Origin: Neolentinus lepideus HHB14362 ss-1
Lineage: Eukaryota > Basidiomycota > Agaricomycetes > Gloeophyllales > Gloeophyllaceae
Direction of reading: 5' to 3'
Assembly: GCA_001632425.1 (NCBI GenBank)
Contig: KV425666.1
Span: 1 to 55,195 of the forward strand
Length of the DNA stretch: 55,195 nt
Shown piece by piece: positions 33,852 to 45,937 of this stretch. The notes below the pieces were generated by a model, which saw only the letters and a program-made list of their open reading frames with translations, made no database searches and was not told the origin of the DNA. Made by a program: the position numbers and the translations under genes. Position 1 is the stretch's first letter, and each line of letters opens with the position of its first letter.

Positions 33852-34267
33852 GATTTGTTGGGAGGAGGAAGGTGAGGATGCGAGGGTTATGTAGGCGAGT
33901 GGCTGACTGGAGGTCGGTACGCGGGGGATGACGTCATCGCCGTTGCTTGGGCCCCGTCTTTGTCGAGACCTGCCGCTGGAGCATCCTTTGCATGCGTAGA
34001 CTGTGTGGTGCACAATGACTAAAGATATGTAGTCTAGCCTAGAGACATCAGAACATCAACGGCAACAAAAGGTAAATCACCTCATACAAATTTTCGTGAT
34101 TTCTCGCTTATCGTCAAGACCCTGCACAATTGAATCATGAGAGTGTAGCTAGCGGTTAGATCACGTCTTAGACGGCGAGAAGGGGGAGTCGTGCGTACCG
34201 TGATCCGTAGATGGCGTTTTGTACCATGTCTCGCATCAACGTTGTCGGAGAGAACTTCTACAGAGTG
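33852..34267. other. Promoter region of the TIM-barrel gene
   Basis: I see no gene here. The stretch is directly upstream of the start at 33851 and ahead of the repeat block. Confidence 0.4.
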
Positions 34268-35410
34268 AGGGTCCAGGGGAAGTCATGCATTTCGCTCTTG
34301 GTAGCAGCGGATACGTCTGAGGTGGAGGTCCTCCAGCAAGGGAATCGGCCTCACAAACAAGACAGTTAGAGATGCGGCTATTGGGTACTGAGATCTGAGA
34401 AGACGCCCATGGAGCTCTAGTAACGCGTCTTGGGGGTTCCAGAGGCTGCTCCGGACGAGATTTTCAATGAGGATACATAGCTCATTGGTAGATCTTTGTC
34501 TGCGCCAGGCGAGGTCATATCCAACACGTCGAACAGGGGGAAGTGTCGCAATGAGGGAGATACAGATCTTTGGGAGCTAGGACGAGTCGCAAGGACGTAA
34601 AGCCAGAGAGATCGCGTACGTACAGAAGAAAGTCGCGGTCCACGAGAGAAGGTGCGACGCTCGAAACATGTCAGCAGGATACATGGATCGTTGGTAAATC
34701 TTCGTCTGCGCTCGGTCAATCATACTCAATACGTCGAACAGAGAGAGGTGTCGCAACGAGGGAGATACTGTCAAGATCTCTGGGAGCTAGCACACGCCAG
34801 AGTCGAAGGAACGTAAAGCCAGAGAGATCGCGCATGTACAGAAGAAAGTCGAGGTGCACAAGAGAAGATGCGACGCTCGACACCAGACAGTGGGACCTTG
34901 CAGATCACGATACCAGGTGTGCAGAGTGGTCAGAAGTGGCACGGAGGCACCTACTATCGTTTAAAGTGTGCCGATATCTCTTGAGGACCACTGGATAATT
35001 TAGGGTCGGAGGAAGTCGTGCGTTTCGCTCTTGCTAGTAGCGGATACGTCTGTGATGTGAACGTCCTCGAGGAAGGGGATCGGTCTCACGAACAAAGCGG
35101 TTAGACATGCGGGTATTGGACACTGAGAAGACGTTCACGGAGCTCTAGTAACACGTCTCGGGGGTTCCAGAGGATGCAAAAGACAGGGTTTTCAGCGAGA
35201 ATACATGGATTATTGGTAAATCTTCGTCTGCGATCTGCGAATTCACATCAAACACATCGAACAGAGAGAGGTGTCTCAATAAGAGAGATACTGCCAAGAT
35301 CTTTGGGAGCTAGCACCAGCGACATGCCACTAAGGAAAAGAAAGAGAGATTGTGCATCTCGACAATGAGAAAATCGAGGTCCACGAGAGAAGGTGCAAGG
35401 CTCGAAGCAT
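34268..35410. repeat. Degenerate repeat block, two to three copies
   Basis: A 400-bp composite appears at about 34268-34670 and again at 35000-35410. A 200-bp part of it is also present at 34679-34885. Recurrent landmarks are TTTCGCTCTTG-TAG (34290, 35020), GCGGATACGTCTG (34307, 35038), GGAGCTCTAGTAAC (34411, 35140) and ATACATGG-T-TTGGTAAATC (34680, 35201). Minus-strand frames look weakly protein-like (LIENLVRSSLWNPQDALLE), so a decayed repeated gene is possible but not shown. Confidence 0.7.
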
Positions 35411-36942
35411 GATAGTGGGGCCTTACAGAACCCAAATCCAGACGCGCAGGGTGGTCAGAAGTGGCACGGCGGCACTTTGCAGTCGTTTAGAGTATAACGA
35501 TATCTCTTGAGGCCTTAATCACCAGTGGATAATGGACCTCTCGAGATACGGTATGGCTGGCCTGTCAGAAGTGTCATCGCGTGAGATGTAGTCGCTGGGG
35601 TTGAGCGGCTCAGATGACAGGACGTGTCGAGCTAAGCTACGTAAGAGCGTGCGAATGATGCCACGCGTGTGGAACACGTGACTGTCATGTGTCACTCTCT
35701 GCTTCGATTCGGGCTCAGCGCGCCCTCACTTTTTCTCGACTACGCGTTGCAATGCTCGCCAACTGGAGTTGTGCTTTTCGTCCCGGATATCTGCCTTGTA
35801 CTACCATTCTGGCGGGTGAGTCTAGTCTTGATCTCGTCGCGTTGTGCATTCTCGGTGCCACATTCTCAGCCACGGCGGAATTTGCCGCTGATGCCGTGTC
35901 ACCCCCAACCCACGGAAATCATACCCATTCTCCCGCTACGGTTGCTTTCCCGACGGTTTCATCACATTTTGTATGTACTCTACATTTCCCCCCTCCTCAT
36001 TTCGGTTCCGCACCTTCAAAGCTTGGAGACGTGAACGCCAGTCACGAGAACAACAGCCTTGGACCTCTCCAGCTGTACAGAGACACCTACAGAGGCATAC
36101 AGGAACCAAGACACGATTCAAATTAACATAGGTACAATCAATTGTGATGTCTACTCTTCATCTGGACAATAACCCTCAGCCGCACCCTCACTTCATATGC
36201 AACTCCGGTACGGTATGGTCACACGGCCTCTCCTTCGAAGCACGTGTACGAAATGGGTCCCGTTCTCAGACGTACGGGCAGACCAGAGTCTGTGCATCCA
36301 AGGCCTTCGTGATGGAGTATGTTACGCAATTTACCCCAGGAGACGGTACACTTCTGTCCAGGGCGCGTTTCATGCGATAAGTTCGTTCGGAAGCTCAGCG
36401 ACGCTACTCATTCTCAATTGCTAGAGTCGAAGGGCCTGGTAGCCCGAATCGAAAGATATTTACAAATTGAGTGGCCAGACCCTGTGTTCCACTTCGTCGC
36501 AAGATTCGAATTGCGAGTTAAGTCCTAGACCCAATATTCAGGTGCGAGTGAGTCCAGTGTACGTCGAACATGTAATAATGATGACTGTGTTAGAGGGACT
36601 CCGTAGAGAGTATAACACCAAGAATTGACTCTTGTTTGATGTGGTAGTGGCACGGGCTCTCCATGCAGAGCAAAGTTTATTGCCTAACTCACTTTCACTA
36701 CAGACATCTGACGTTGATTTATTCGCTATCATCGTCCGCCTCTATCTTGCATTGCATCCCTCGGAGATAAAGATCTATCTCAAGGGCATAAAGGCAACAT
36801 ATATGGCACACGGCATAATAACAGACAGCACTAGGGTAAACCGTCCTTCAGTATATCTAAATAATTAGCAACTTGATCGTAATTCATCGTGATTAATTCC
36901 ACCGTCACTCCCTTCACTCCCCTCGATCCCGAAGCTCAAAGC
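35411..36942. other. Region without a supported gene
   Basis: Plus-strand frames at 35669-36126 and 36144-36540 are open but show no domain, signal or exon structure that I trust. The first contains a hydrophobic run (LVALCILGATFSATAEFAA). The 3' flank of the phosphate transporter lies at the end. Confidence 0.35.
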
Positions 36943-39572
36943 TCAAGCCAAACCAGCCCGCCTCGCCTTCATCTCCTCCATATACACTATATCTGGGTCT
37001 CGTCCCTTCACCTCCGGGAGCAGAAGGGTAGCCACTACAAACGAAAACCACGTCAGCCCCGACCAATTCCGGACACAGGCAGGTCAAAACCGACGCACCA
37101 GCACCAGCGATACAGCACCCAAAGAAAACTATACCCAGCATCAGCACTCCACACGCGCGAGGAGGAAATATACGTACTCCACAACACCGCCGGCGTCCCG
37201 ATTCTGTTCGTGAGCGCGTTGAACCCCGCGGCCGAGATGATCGCGCCGGCTTTGCCTGAGGCGGCGGAGATTCCGTGCGCGGAGGCGCGGAAGCGCGTCG
37301 GGAAGACTTCTGCTGGGTAGCACTAGAGATTGCAAGTGAGGGTGAGCAGAAGGAGAAGAGGGGAAGGCGGTGACATACGTATGTTGTTCTGAAGTAATCG
37401 CAGCAGGAGTTATTAGTGCTAATAGGGGGAAAAGGGAGAAATAAGGACACACGTATTGGCTCCGAAGTTAAAGAAGAACTAAGAGCACAACACAGCATTA
37501 GGAACAGCATTAGGAGACCAAGAATGACGCCTGCGTACCTGCAAAAACGCGAAGCACACCACAAATGCGGCCGAACTAAGGGTATGGAACATGCCCGCCA
37601 TGATACCCACTACCGCCCGTCATCAGAGGACAGGGGCCGGGAGATAAAGAGAGGGACGTACGGAACATAGCGGTCAGTAAGAAGCCTTGAATCTGGATCC
37701 ACTTGCGGCCGAGGACTTCGATCGTGAGGACAGTCACGTAGTACCCTGTACACAAACCCGCCGTGTCAGCCTAACGCACATGCGACCTAGGAAACAAAGA
37801 ATAAAAGTGAAAGAGATATGTACCCGGTACAAATCCCAACGCCGTAATAATCAAGTTCCCGATCCCGATTTTAAAGAGCTTCTCCCAGTCTGAACCGGAG
37901 GAGCCGGCGAACCCAATTTGCTGGAGAACGACATTTTGGTTCAGGTTAATGCCGTAGAAGCTGTGCGTAAAGGCGAAGGGTTAGTGAAAGTCAACATATA
38001 TGTGAGAGAGTGAAGGGAAGGGGGAGCATGAAGAAAGTAAGAGGTGTGAGAAAGGAGTAGTGAGAGAAGCGAAGGAGACACATACGCAATATCTAACAAA
38101 AACCAGCACAGACACGTCCCCACCAAAGTCTGCGCATGGCGCCACTCGGAGAAGTACCTAACGAACTCTATCCGCACGTCATTATCATCGTCATCATCAA
38201 CATCGGGAGGAGAGAACAAATAGACGGACCTCGCCAATGCTCCTTCTTTTCCCTCGCCAGCGCCGCCGCCCTCCCCCGCGCCTCCGCCTCCTCTTTCTCG
38301 GTAGAAGACGCAGACCCGGTAGTGGCGACGGCCGAGATCGCCTTGCCGACCTGCTTCGGCTTATCGTTTTCGTGTAGCCTATCTTCCCCGGTCACTTCAA
38401 GAGATCTGAAGATCGCCTCGTCCTCTGATCCGCCCTGCGCCGCCTCGAAGCGCTTCGCCTCGGGCAGCGTGAGCCGCTGATAAAGCGTGGCAAAGGCGGG
38501 GATGAGCGAGAGGCCGACGATGATGCGCCAGACTAGAGTAGTTGTTGCCGTTTGCAGGCGACAAGAAGAAGGGGAAGGGAGAACGCTTACCTCCGTCGAC
38601 TTTCGACACCTCGCCCTCGGTGTCCATGACATGCTTGTAGCACGCGAGGACAATGATCGTCGCGAGTGAGCCTACGAGGCTACCCCATCCCTTCCCAAAT
38701 GTCAGTCGCAGTTCACTCGAAATCCCAGGCTCCCGCTCACCTGGTTCGCGAAAATATAAGCCAACATCGTCCCCCTCTTCCGCAAGCGCGCGCGGTCAGT
38801 CGACACAGAGGCGCTCATAGGGTAGTCGCCCCCGATCCCTATCCCCATGACGATACGCCAGACGCCGAGCCAGACGAGGGCGCCCGAGGGCGAGACGTCG
38901 CCTGTAGGGTCAGAGATGCAGAAGATGGTGGCAAAGATGATGACCATGAGCTCTTTGCCGTCTGGGGAGTACACGGATGTCAGTGTGCATTTAATGGAAG
39001 AAGGGGTACTGAGAGAGGTGGAGGAAGGAGGAAGTAACGCACAAACAGCTTTCCTTCCGTAATAATCTGCCGCAAAGCCGAACGTGAACTGCCCAATGAC
39101 GCTACCGACGTTCGCTGAGGCCTTGATAAACCCTTGAAGGCCTGCTGGGAGGGCGTGCCCACCATAGAGACGGTACTGGAGCATGGTCGCGACAGGCTGT
39201 TCGGAAGAATATTAGATAGATAAATAGATTAGACTTGGACATATGGCACGCACATTGATAATGAAGAGATCGTACGCTAGACAATAGCCGTCAGTATTTG
39301 AATGTCAAGTCGAATGCAAAACCGAGCCGTACCGTCTAAAAAGAATCCGACCTAGATTAAACAAGATGCATAACGCGTCAGGGTCAAAACATCGCTAAAT
39401 TTCCATTCGCACTGCGTACGCCAGCAATCCCCAACAGCTTCACCTCCGCAGACGACAAAATAAACGGTGGTCTGTCGTCTCCCGAGCGCTCATAATCGGA
39501 CAACCCAACATGATTTTCCTCACGAGGAAGGGTCGAATCTGAGCTGATATGGTCAATGGCAGGTTCCGCCAT
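36943..39572 (-). CDS. PHO84-type inorganic phosphate transporter (MFS), multi-exon
   Basis: Plasma-membrane phosphate:proton symporter of the major facilitator superfamily. ATG 39572 starts [16 protein letters not shown] with an acidic cytosolic head, then [14 protein letters not shown]. Later exons show [41 protein letters not shown] (the MFS A-motif equivalent), GELM-like [46 protein letters not shown] (family signature GGDYPLSA), [18 protein letters not shown], and a central charged loop of about 100 residues ([19 protein letters not shown]). The second half has [48 protein letters not shown]-region frames and [19 protein letters not shown]. The stop is at 36943 after [12 protein letters not shown]. 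Introns of about 50-90 nt split it into many exons. Neighbours do not suggest a phosphate regulon. Confidence 0.85.
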
Positions 39573-40374
39573 GATTGCGAAGTACTGGTAGCATCGCAAG
39601 TTTCTCCGTATATTAATACGACTCTCACTACGCACGTTCGTAGACGAATCAGTAGATCTCGGCGGTGAGGGCGCTCCACCTGGTGACCTAACTCGGGACA
39701 TCTCGCTTCTCAGTGCCGCCGCCGCCAATACTCTGGTCGTGCATAGCTTTGATAAGTAGCTGTGCAAGACCTAGGAGGAAAGGCTGGAGTGCGGAAATAG
39801 GACGCTGCTTAAACTGGGAGGATGCGCAGTTGCCGCTGCCTTTGCAAGATGGAGGCCGCACTAGGGCCTACAACTGTGAGTTCGATCAGCAAAGTCCACG
39901 TGGGGTGCACAGCCACCCGTATCCTCAGAGGTTGACGTCACGAGGGCTTGTTTGCTTGCCATGATCAATACGAACGATATCTATATAACTACTAGCTATA
40001 GTGACGAGAGGGGCGAAGTTTATATATTAATAGCCATAACATGCTTGTCCTAGCCATGTACATGAGGATCTACGGATACAACGATCAATTAACCGAGTGA
40101 TGAGAGATGGGAAAACGGAAGACACTAAGCGAGAACAAAACACAGCAAGCAGTACAGGGAAAACAGCAGAGAAAAACACAGTGGGGGTAGGATATATCAC
40201 TACAGCGATCATCGTTCGGGTATCAATAGCGTAACAGCTTACAAACAAGAATTGGGATGAAATACAGATGCGTCCGTCGCGGTCGCCATCGTCCAGGAGG
40301 GTCCCGAGAGAAATGTTCGTCCATGCGACAATCCTGATGCGAATCCACACATTAGTGATTAAGAGACCTTGGAT
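39573..40374. other. Intergenic region
   Basis: This is the upstream region of the phosphate transporter and the 3' flank of the DUF6699 gene 3. No coding segment or repeat is seen. Phosphate-response sites were not identified. Confidence 0.5.
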
Positions 40375-41166
40375 CTAGTGGCGCTGCTGGCCCTGCGCGA
40401 CGAAGTGCACCTCCCAGCTCCCGGGCACACCCCGGGAGGGCGCCATCCCCGCAAAAACCACGCCGTCGCCCAAGAAATCCACCCTCCGCACCCCCGCCTG
40501 CCTCGCCGTCTCGTTCCCGCTAGTTCTCTTGTTAAAGGCAGCCGTCGCCTGCTCTCTCAGCGGGGCGGACTGAGCCTCCCACTCCGCCCTGCCGACGCTT
40601 GCGTGCAGGCACCGCTCGAGGTGCGCGAGGACGTCGTGCACGGTCACACCTATGGGGTTCTCGACGGTGACTGTCCAGACGGGGAAGAGCGCGACCGCGA
40701 GGGAGAGGCGCGTGATAGCGGGGTGCGTGGCAGGGTCGGAGAGGGCATAGGGCGGGCGGAGTTGGATCGAAGAGACAGGATATAGGACATTATAGAGAAC
40801 CGCGGGAGGCGAACGGAGTATAGGATGAATACACAGAGACGTCTGGGCGTGGCGCGTGGCGGGAGGGCTCGCGGGAGGCGTCATCAATCCATCTGATCGA
40901 AACCAACTGTGTGAGGATCCATCACACGACACATCTGATCTCATCGACTCACGAGTACTCGGCAACGGCACCGTGCCCATGTATGGCGCGCCCGGCGTCC
41001 GTGTCACCGCGGTCGCACTCGTTGCATACCCTGATGAGGAAGAGGAGGAAGACGCGCGCGTGGAGTCGAACGACCCCATAGACCACGCGGACGACGCCGT
41101 CTGGTGACTTTTGGCGGAAACGTAGCTGTAGACAGAGGACGAGTCGGTGTTGGCGTTGGTATACAT
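40375..41166 (-). CDS. DUF6699 protein 3, single exon
   Basis: Third protein with a DUF6699-type domain, 263 residues without introns. The first half is Ser/Thr-rich and likely disordered (MYTNANTDSSSVYSYVSA, a run of nine consecutive serines except for small breaks, LMTPPASPPATRHAQ). The domain starts near residue 110: CIHPILRSPPAVLYNV, TRLSLAVALFPVWTVTVE, VTVHDVLAHLERCLHA, AGVRRVDFLGDGVVFAG and SWEVHFVAQG, with the stop at 40375. It is the only one of the three without introns in the domain region or the head. Function is unknown. Confidence 0.85.
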   Translation of the reverse strand: MYTNANTDSSSVYSYVSAKSHQTASSAWSMGSFDSTRASSSSSSSGYATSATAVTRTPGAPYMGTVPLPSTRESMRSDVSCDGSSHSWFRSDGLMTPPASPPATRHAQTSLCIHPILRSPPAVLYNVLYPVSSIQLRPPYALSDPATHPAITRLSLAVALFPVWTVTVENPIGVTVHDVLAHLERCLHASVGRAEWEAQSAPLREQATAAFNKRTSGNETARQAGVRRVDFLGDGVVFAGMAPSRGVPGSWEVHFVAQGQQRH

Positions 41167-41186
41167 CGCAGACTTCTTTAGAGGGT

Positions 41187-41290
41187 GGGCGGGTTGACTT
41201 TGTTGGAAGGGGCGGACTGTTTAGGCAGTATCAGTAGAGCTGAGGCGGGGCGGGGCGGATTGACTTTGATTGAGGCGGGGCGATAGGCTA
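41187..41290 (-). promoter_or_regulatory. GC-box and TTGACTTTG repeats upstream of DUF6699 gene 3
   Basis: Just upstream of the start at 41166, the motif TTGACTTTG occurs twice (about 41193 and 41261). Each is next to GGCGGG/GGCGGA boxes, with further GGGGCGGGGCGG at about 41244. The repeat and its position suggest a promoter element. No factor can be named from the sequence. Confidence 0.45.
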
Positions 41291-41849
41291 GGCTAATGGC
41301 AACGAGGCGGTGTGATGCGAGACAGGGGACTTTGCGGGTACAAGGAGTGAAGGCGGGCGGCTTGTGCTGGCTATTGTCGCCGTCGCCGCCCCGCCCTTTA
41401 TATCCCCGCCCCGCGCCCCCGGCTGGCGGGCAACTCGAACCAAAGTGCTTCTTTAGCGCATGTTCGAGTCACACAGAAGCTGCGTGGGTAGAAAGAAAGT
41501 CGGGTTTATCCTTTTATGGCATAAACGCTGTCGAAGGCACGAAGAACGCCACCGCCCCGTCGGGCGCCAATCTGTTCATCAAAGCCGCCGTTCGCCCGAC
41601 GCGTCGGGACTTGCCTGATTTGGCCGTGATAGAAGGCCAGCCGGACTGGCCGGCTTCGCGGGCGCTACGGCGGCTTTCTCTGCCTGGCACGGCAACGTCG
41701 GCGCGCCGCCTCGTGCTATGATGAGAAGCACACATGTCCAAAACCTGCGCCGCGCGAACATCAGATAACAAATATTAAAGACTAAAGTACAGCTTGGGTA
41801 ATATTATAGCACCTACAAGTATGATAGGTTATCGGATCATCATAGAGCT
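41291..41849. other. Intergenic region
   Basis: This lies between the DUF6699 gene 3 promoter and the 3' end of polymerase gamma. It is GC-rich, with a CTTTATAT run near 41396. Open frames on both strands have no recognisable content. Confidence 0.45.
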
Positions 41850-44800
41850 CTAGGCCGTGCCGCGGGCGCCAACGCGAGCTTCCTCTTCGACGACACCCGA
41901 CCAGTCGAGTATGCCTGCGTCGCTGAGGCTCGCATTCTTCCGCCGCCGTGCGCCTTCGTCCTTATCGCCTTCTGTGGCTCGCTTCTCAGCGCGCGCGAGG
42001 AGCTTGATCTCGGAAAATTCGGACGTGGCCTGGGCGCGGAGCCACCCCGCGCTCGACGCTCGGTGGGCAAGGCAGTCTGGCTCGCGATACCCAACGAACT
42101 CGACAACGGACAGCGCCGCCCCCGCCTCGGGAGTCATCGCACGCCCATCCTTCCAAAGCGAGCCATTATTAGTCCTTTCGATTACTTTTTGGATGTTGAG
42201 ACTCTCGCCGGGAGGAAGCGGCACAGGCTGAGAGGGCGTGACACAAGCCATGTCGACTTCCTTACGTAGGATCTTGTCCACGTCGACGGACGAGAAGAAC
42301 GCCACGCCCTGAGGTAGGTCGTCCATCCCGAGCCTGTACGCAAAGAGACAGCGTGTCCATAGATTAGCGACTTGCAGAGCCAGCGCTGCGCGGTACCGGT
42401 CTTCGTCGGCGACCAAGTACCGCAGCTCGTCGTGCACCGAGATTAGATACCGCGCATTGATCTTGTACTTGGCAATCAAATGTTCCATAGAGACAATAAG
42501 CAGATGCAGATAGTCTACGCCAGACGACTGAACAACCCAATTGATCCTCGAGGTCATATAGTCGGTACCGAAACCAGGGGGTAGATACTCCTTGGACAGT
42601 GCATGAGTGATACCGCAGCCGAGAGCAGGCGTCTGCGGACGATCGGACAGCGCAATCTCTTCCAGCTTGTTGAACACATAACTCTCTGTCCCGCCATACC
42701 AAAACTTCCTCCCAAACAAATCCTGCCTGTGGGTATTCTTCCCCTTCGTCTGGGCATATAACTGCTCAGCCAGTTTCTGCGCCTCCTCAGGCAACATCCC
42801 CGCATTCGCCTGCATAAGCAACAACACCGCATGCTTCATCCCCGCCCCATAGATCCGCGAATAGTTAAACACCTTCGCCTGGTCTCTCGAGATGCCCAAA
42901 ATACTCGCGGTCTTCGAATGCAAATCCGTCCCAAGGGCCTTCGTGCCCTCGAGCGTCATCCACCCAATCGCCGTTGCCCCGTGCAGCCCGAACTGCGCGT
43001 CGCCCATGACGCTCGAGATCCACAGCTCCTCAGAGTCGACGTCCGCCCCAACGATGGAGTACCCCTCCGGCGCGCGCACCATCGCCTTAAGCTCCGAGCC
43101 GACGCGGTTCTTCTTCGCGTTACTCGCGGTGAGCCACGTCTTCTCGATAGCGCGCCGAGTAACGGTGCCCATGGTCACCACCTGCGGCAAGATCATGCCC
43201 CACTTTCTCGGCCTCTCACTAACCTCGCCCGGAGCGTCGTCGGCGACCTTCATACCCATCTTCAGTTGTCCGTCTTGCCAGACCACCATCTGGTTCATGA
43301 CTCGATCGCGAGCACTGATCCAGTAACTGCACTGCGCATTCATATCCAACGCGCCCCTTGCCTCATCCCCGGGGCTCGTCAGCGTCCCATCCTGCGCATA
43401 CTTCATGAACGTCTTCGCGAGCGGGCTGCCCACGTTCGCGGCCTCCCCGTCCTTATGCGGCAGCTTGTAGAACACGAACCCGCCCTCGTCACTCATCGCC
43501 TTCAGCGCATCGTCTGCAGCGTCGTAGAACGCCAGTTCCGATGCACGCGTTTGAAAGTCGGCCGCACGGGGCACACGGAACGTCCACCCGTGCTCGCGGG
43601 AGTGGAAGAGAGGCCAGCCAAGCCAGGAGAGACGTAGCAGGATGGGCGCAAGACGATTTCGGACGGAGAGGTCGATGGTTCCTGGAGGCATGTCCTTCTT
43701 CGGCTTGGTGAGATCCCGGTACCACTGAGGCCACATTACGGGCGGAGGCTTGACTGCCTTGGGTTTCTTCACCTTTACAGACTTGGGTTTGGGATCGTCT
43801 GAGCCGTCGGCGGGCTTCGGGACGTTTTTCCAATCCAGCTGACTCAGCCAAGGATCGGATCTAATGTCCCTGTCCCGCAGCGTCTGCTCTGCGAGCCTCC
43901 GCACCGCAGCCTCAGCTTTGGCTGTCCTCTCGCCTTGCGCGATTGACAGTGCCAGTCGGTTATTGCAAGTCCTTATTCCACCCTCCTCACTGAGGCCACG
44001 TACGCCGTGTTCCTTGCTCAACACTGCCAGTACTTTCTGCTTCGACGCCGTTGGTAGGCGCACGCGCTCGCCATCAACAACGTAGTGCCATCCGAGTTCC
44101 TTGTCCCTGCGAATGGGATGACCATCAAACGAGGCCTTGAGAAGCAACGGGAGGATGCTGTTGATAACGGTGGCGGAAAGAGCGCCGTCCTTGAGAATCT
44201 GGCGATACCAGGCAGGGACTGAAGTAGGGAGGGCCGAGTGCACTAGCTTGTTTTTCGACTGTACATCAGATGCCTCTTCAGTAGCCTCGATAACCTGAAC
44301 CAATACATCATGAGTTGATAGAATAAATCTCATTCCGTATACGTACTTCGGGCTCAGGCGGAAACACTCCCCTCGATTTCCCGGCGACCTTTGGCGTCCA
44401 ATCCAACTGACTCAACCACACATCACCTTTCCACGTCTCGCTCTCCGCCATGGACTTCGCCTGCTGAGCAAGATCTACAAGGCGCCGCTTCACCTTGTCA
44501 TCCAGCTCCTTGTACGCCCGCTCCGCATTCTCGATATACCGCTCCCACTCTTCGTTCACCGTCAAGAAGCTCGAGCCCATCGTCATCATCCCCGCAAAGC
44601 TCACGGGGTGAGGACACCGACTCAAAAATTCCGGGAGGACTTTGGCGAAGACAGAATGTGTGACAGCAACGTCATTGGCGCAATATGCGAGGTAGTCGTG
44701 GATACCGTCGAGAATCTCGGCAGGCGTGCGTGTCATAAAGTCATTCCGCACCTCCTTGTCCATGTCGATGTCGCAGTGCAGTTTCGCAACGTCCGCAAGC

Positions 44801-45937
44801 GAGTTCGCCGAGGTCAGGTCTTCCCAGCGCTTGCCCGATATATCGGCCTCAGCGTCGGCCGACTCGTCATTGTCAAGGACCATGTCGGAGAGGCTGCCAT
44901 CCTCGATCAGCCCCGCGACCGCCTCGTACGCCTCGTCCCTCAGCCTGCGCGCTTCCGCCTTCGACTTGCGGTACTTCATCCATGCCGGGCGCTGGTGCGA
45001 TGATATACCCTTCACGGCGACGTGCAGAGACATCGTGTCCAGGAAGCGGTTGTTCGTGCCTTCCAGGCTGTATTCTTCGAGTATCCGTCCGCGGTCATAC
45101 GAAACGTTATGTCCAACGATCACGCGCGGTACGGTTGGATCACCAAGAGGGATCAGGTTTTTAGAGTCGGTAGATACGCCGAGCAGCCAAGGCGATATCC
45201 AGGAGTACCATCCGTTCTTCGATATCGCGCACGCGAGCACGGGATACGGGCTATACGCCGGCATCGTCTCCACATCGAACACGAGCATCTCCTCTGGCTG
45301 CCCATCGTGTTCGGGGTACTCCACATGCATACAGTAGGACGATCCGTCAGAGTTATAGCAATACTTGGTCCATCCAGGCTGTATATCCCATACGTCGGGC
45401 TTCGGCGGCAAATCTTCGATCCCTGCGAGCTCCTTTGCAATATCGAGCCATGGCCTGCTCGCTTGGGCTCCGATAGCGTGAAAGTGCTGGTCAAGATTAT
45501 TTCCCTGGAGGGGGGGCAGCGTGAAGCCAGTATCTGGGAGGACGGAGCCTTGCTTCGGATCGAGTCCGTGCATCTCGAGGTGCTCACGTGCAATACGGAC
45601 ATAGGTAGACTTGGGAGAAGGGAAGGAGACGTTTTTGAAAATCTGGGAGTGAAGCGGTCGTGAAAGGAGCTGCACGCCCAGCTCATTTCGTGGCGCTGGA
45701 CGGATATTAGCTTTCATAGGAAGGATTAGAGACTGTTAGCTGCGTACCATGCTTAAACGGAGCCTCTTCCTTCTGCGCAGGAGACTGCTCCCGTCTGATC
45801 TCGTTCTTTTGCCTAGTATGGGGGATTCTCGGTGGTTGAGCATGAACTGGGACTGGCTTCTGCTGGAGGGTAAGGCGGAGGGTGGACGAATGGAAAAGGC
45901 GGCAGGAACAGTTATTTGGGTTAACTCGGTTGAGCAT
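41850..45937 (-). CDS. MIP1: Mitochondrial DNA polymerase gamma catalytic subunit
   Basis: Family-A polymerase that replicates and repairs mitochondrial DNA. Proposed exons 45937-45748, 45710-44347 and 44294-41850 give 1332 residues in one frame. Exon 1 (MLNRVNPNNCSCRLFHSS) looks like a mitochondrial presequence. Its intron of 37 nt is very short, so the 5' model is less certain; an ATG at 45717 is the alternative. The 3'-5' exonuclease motifs are VFDVET (D209, E211), GHNVSYDRG (D269) and YCANDVAVT (D410). Polymerase motif A is VGADVDSEELW (D936), motif B is RDQAKVFNYSRIYGAG (about 988-1003), and motif C is SVHDELRYL (D1140). Between exonuclease and polymerase the linker appears twice (residues about 493-664 and 665-830), described in the findings. 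The tail beyond about 1240 is basic and low-complexity. Confidence 0.93.

Noticed and set aside
42831..43637. 268-codon plus-strand open frame
   Set aside because: It lies antisense to the polymerase domain of polymerase gamma. It is rich in Arg, His and Pro, as expected for a shadow frame in GC-rich coding DNA.
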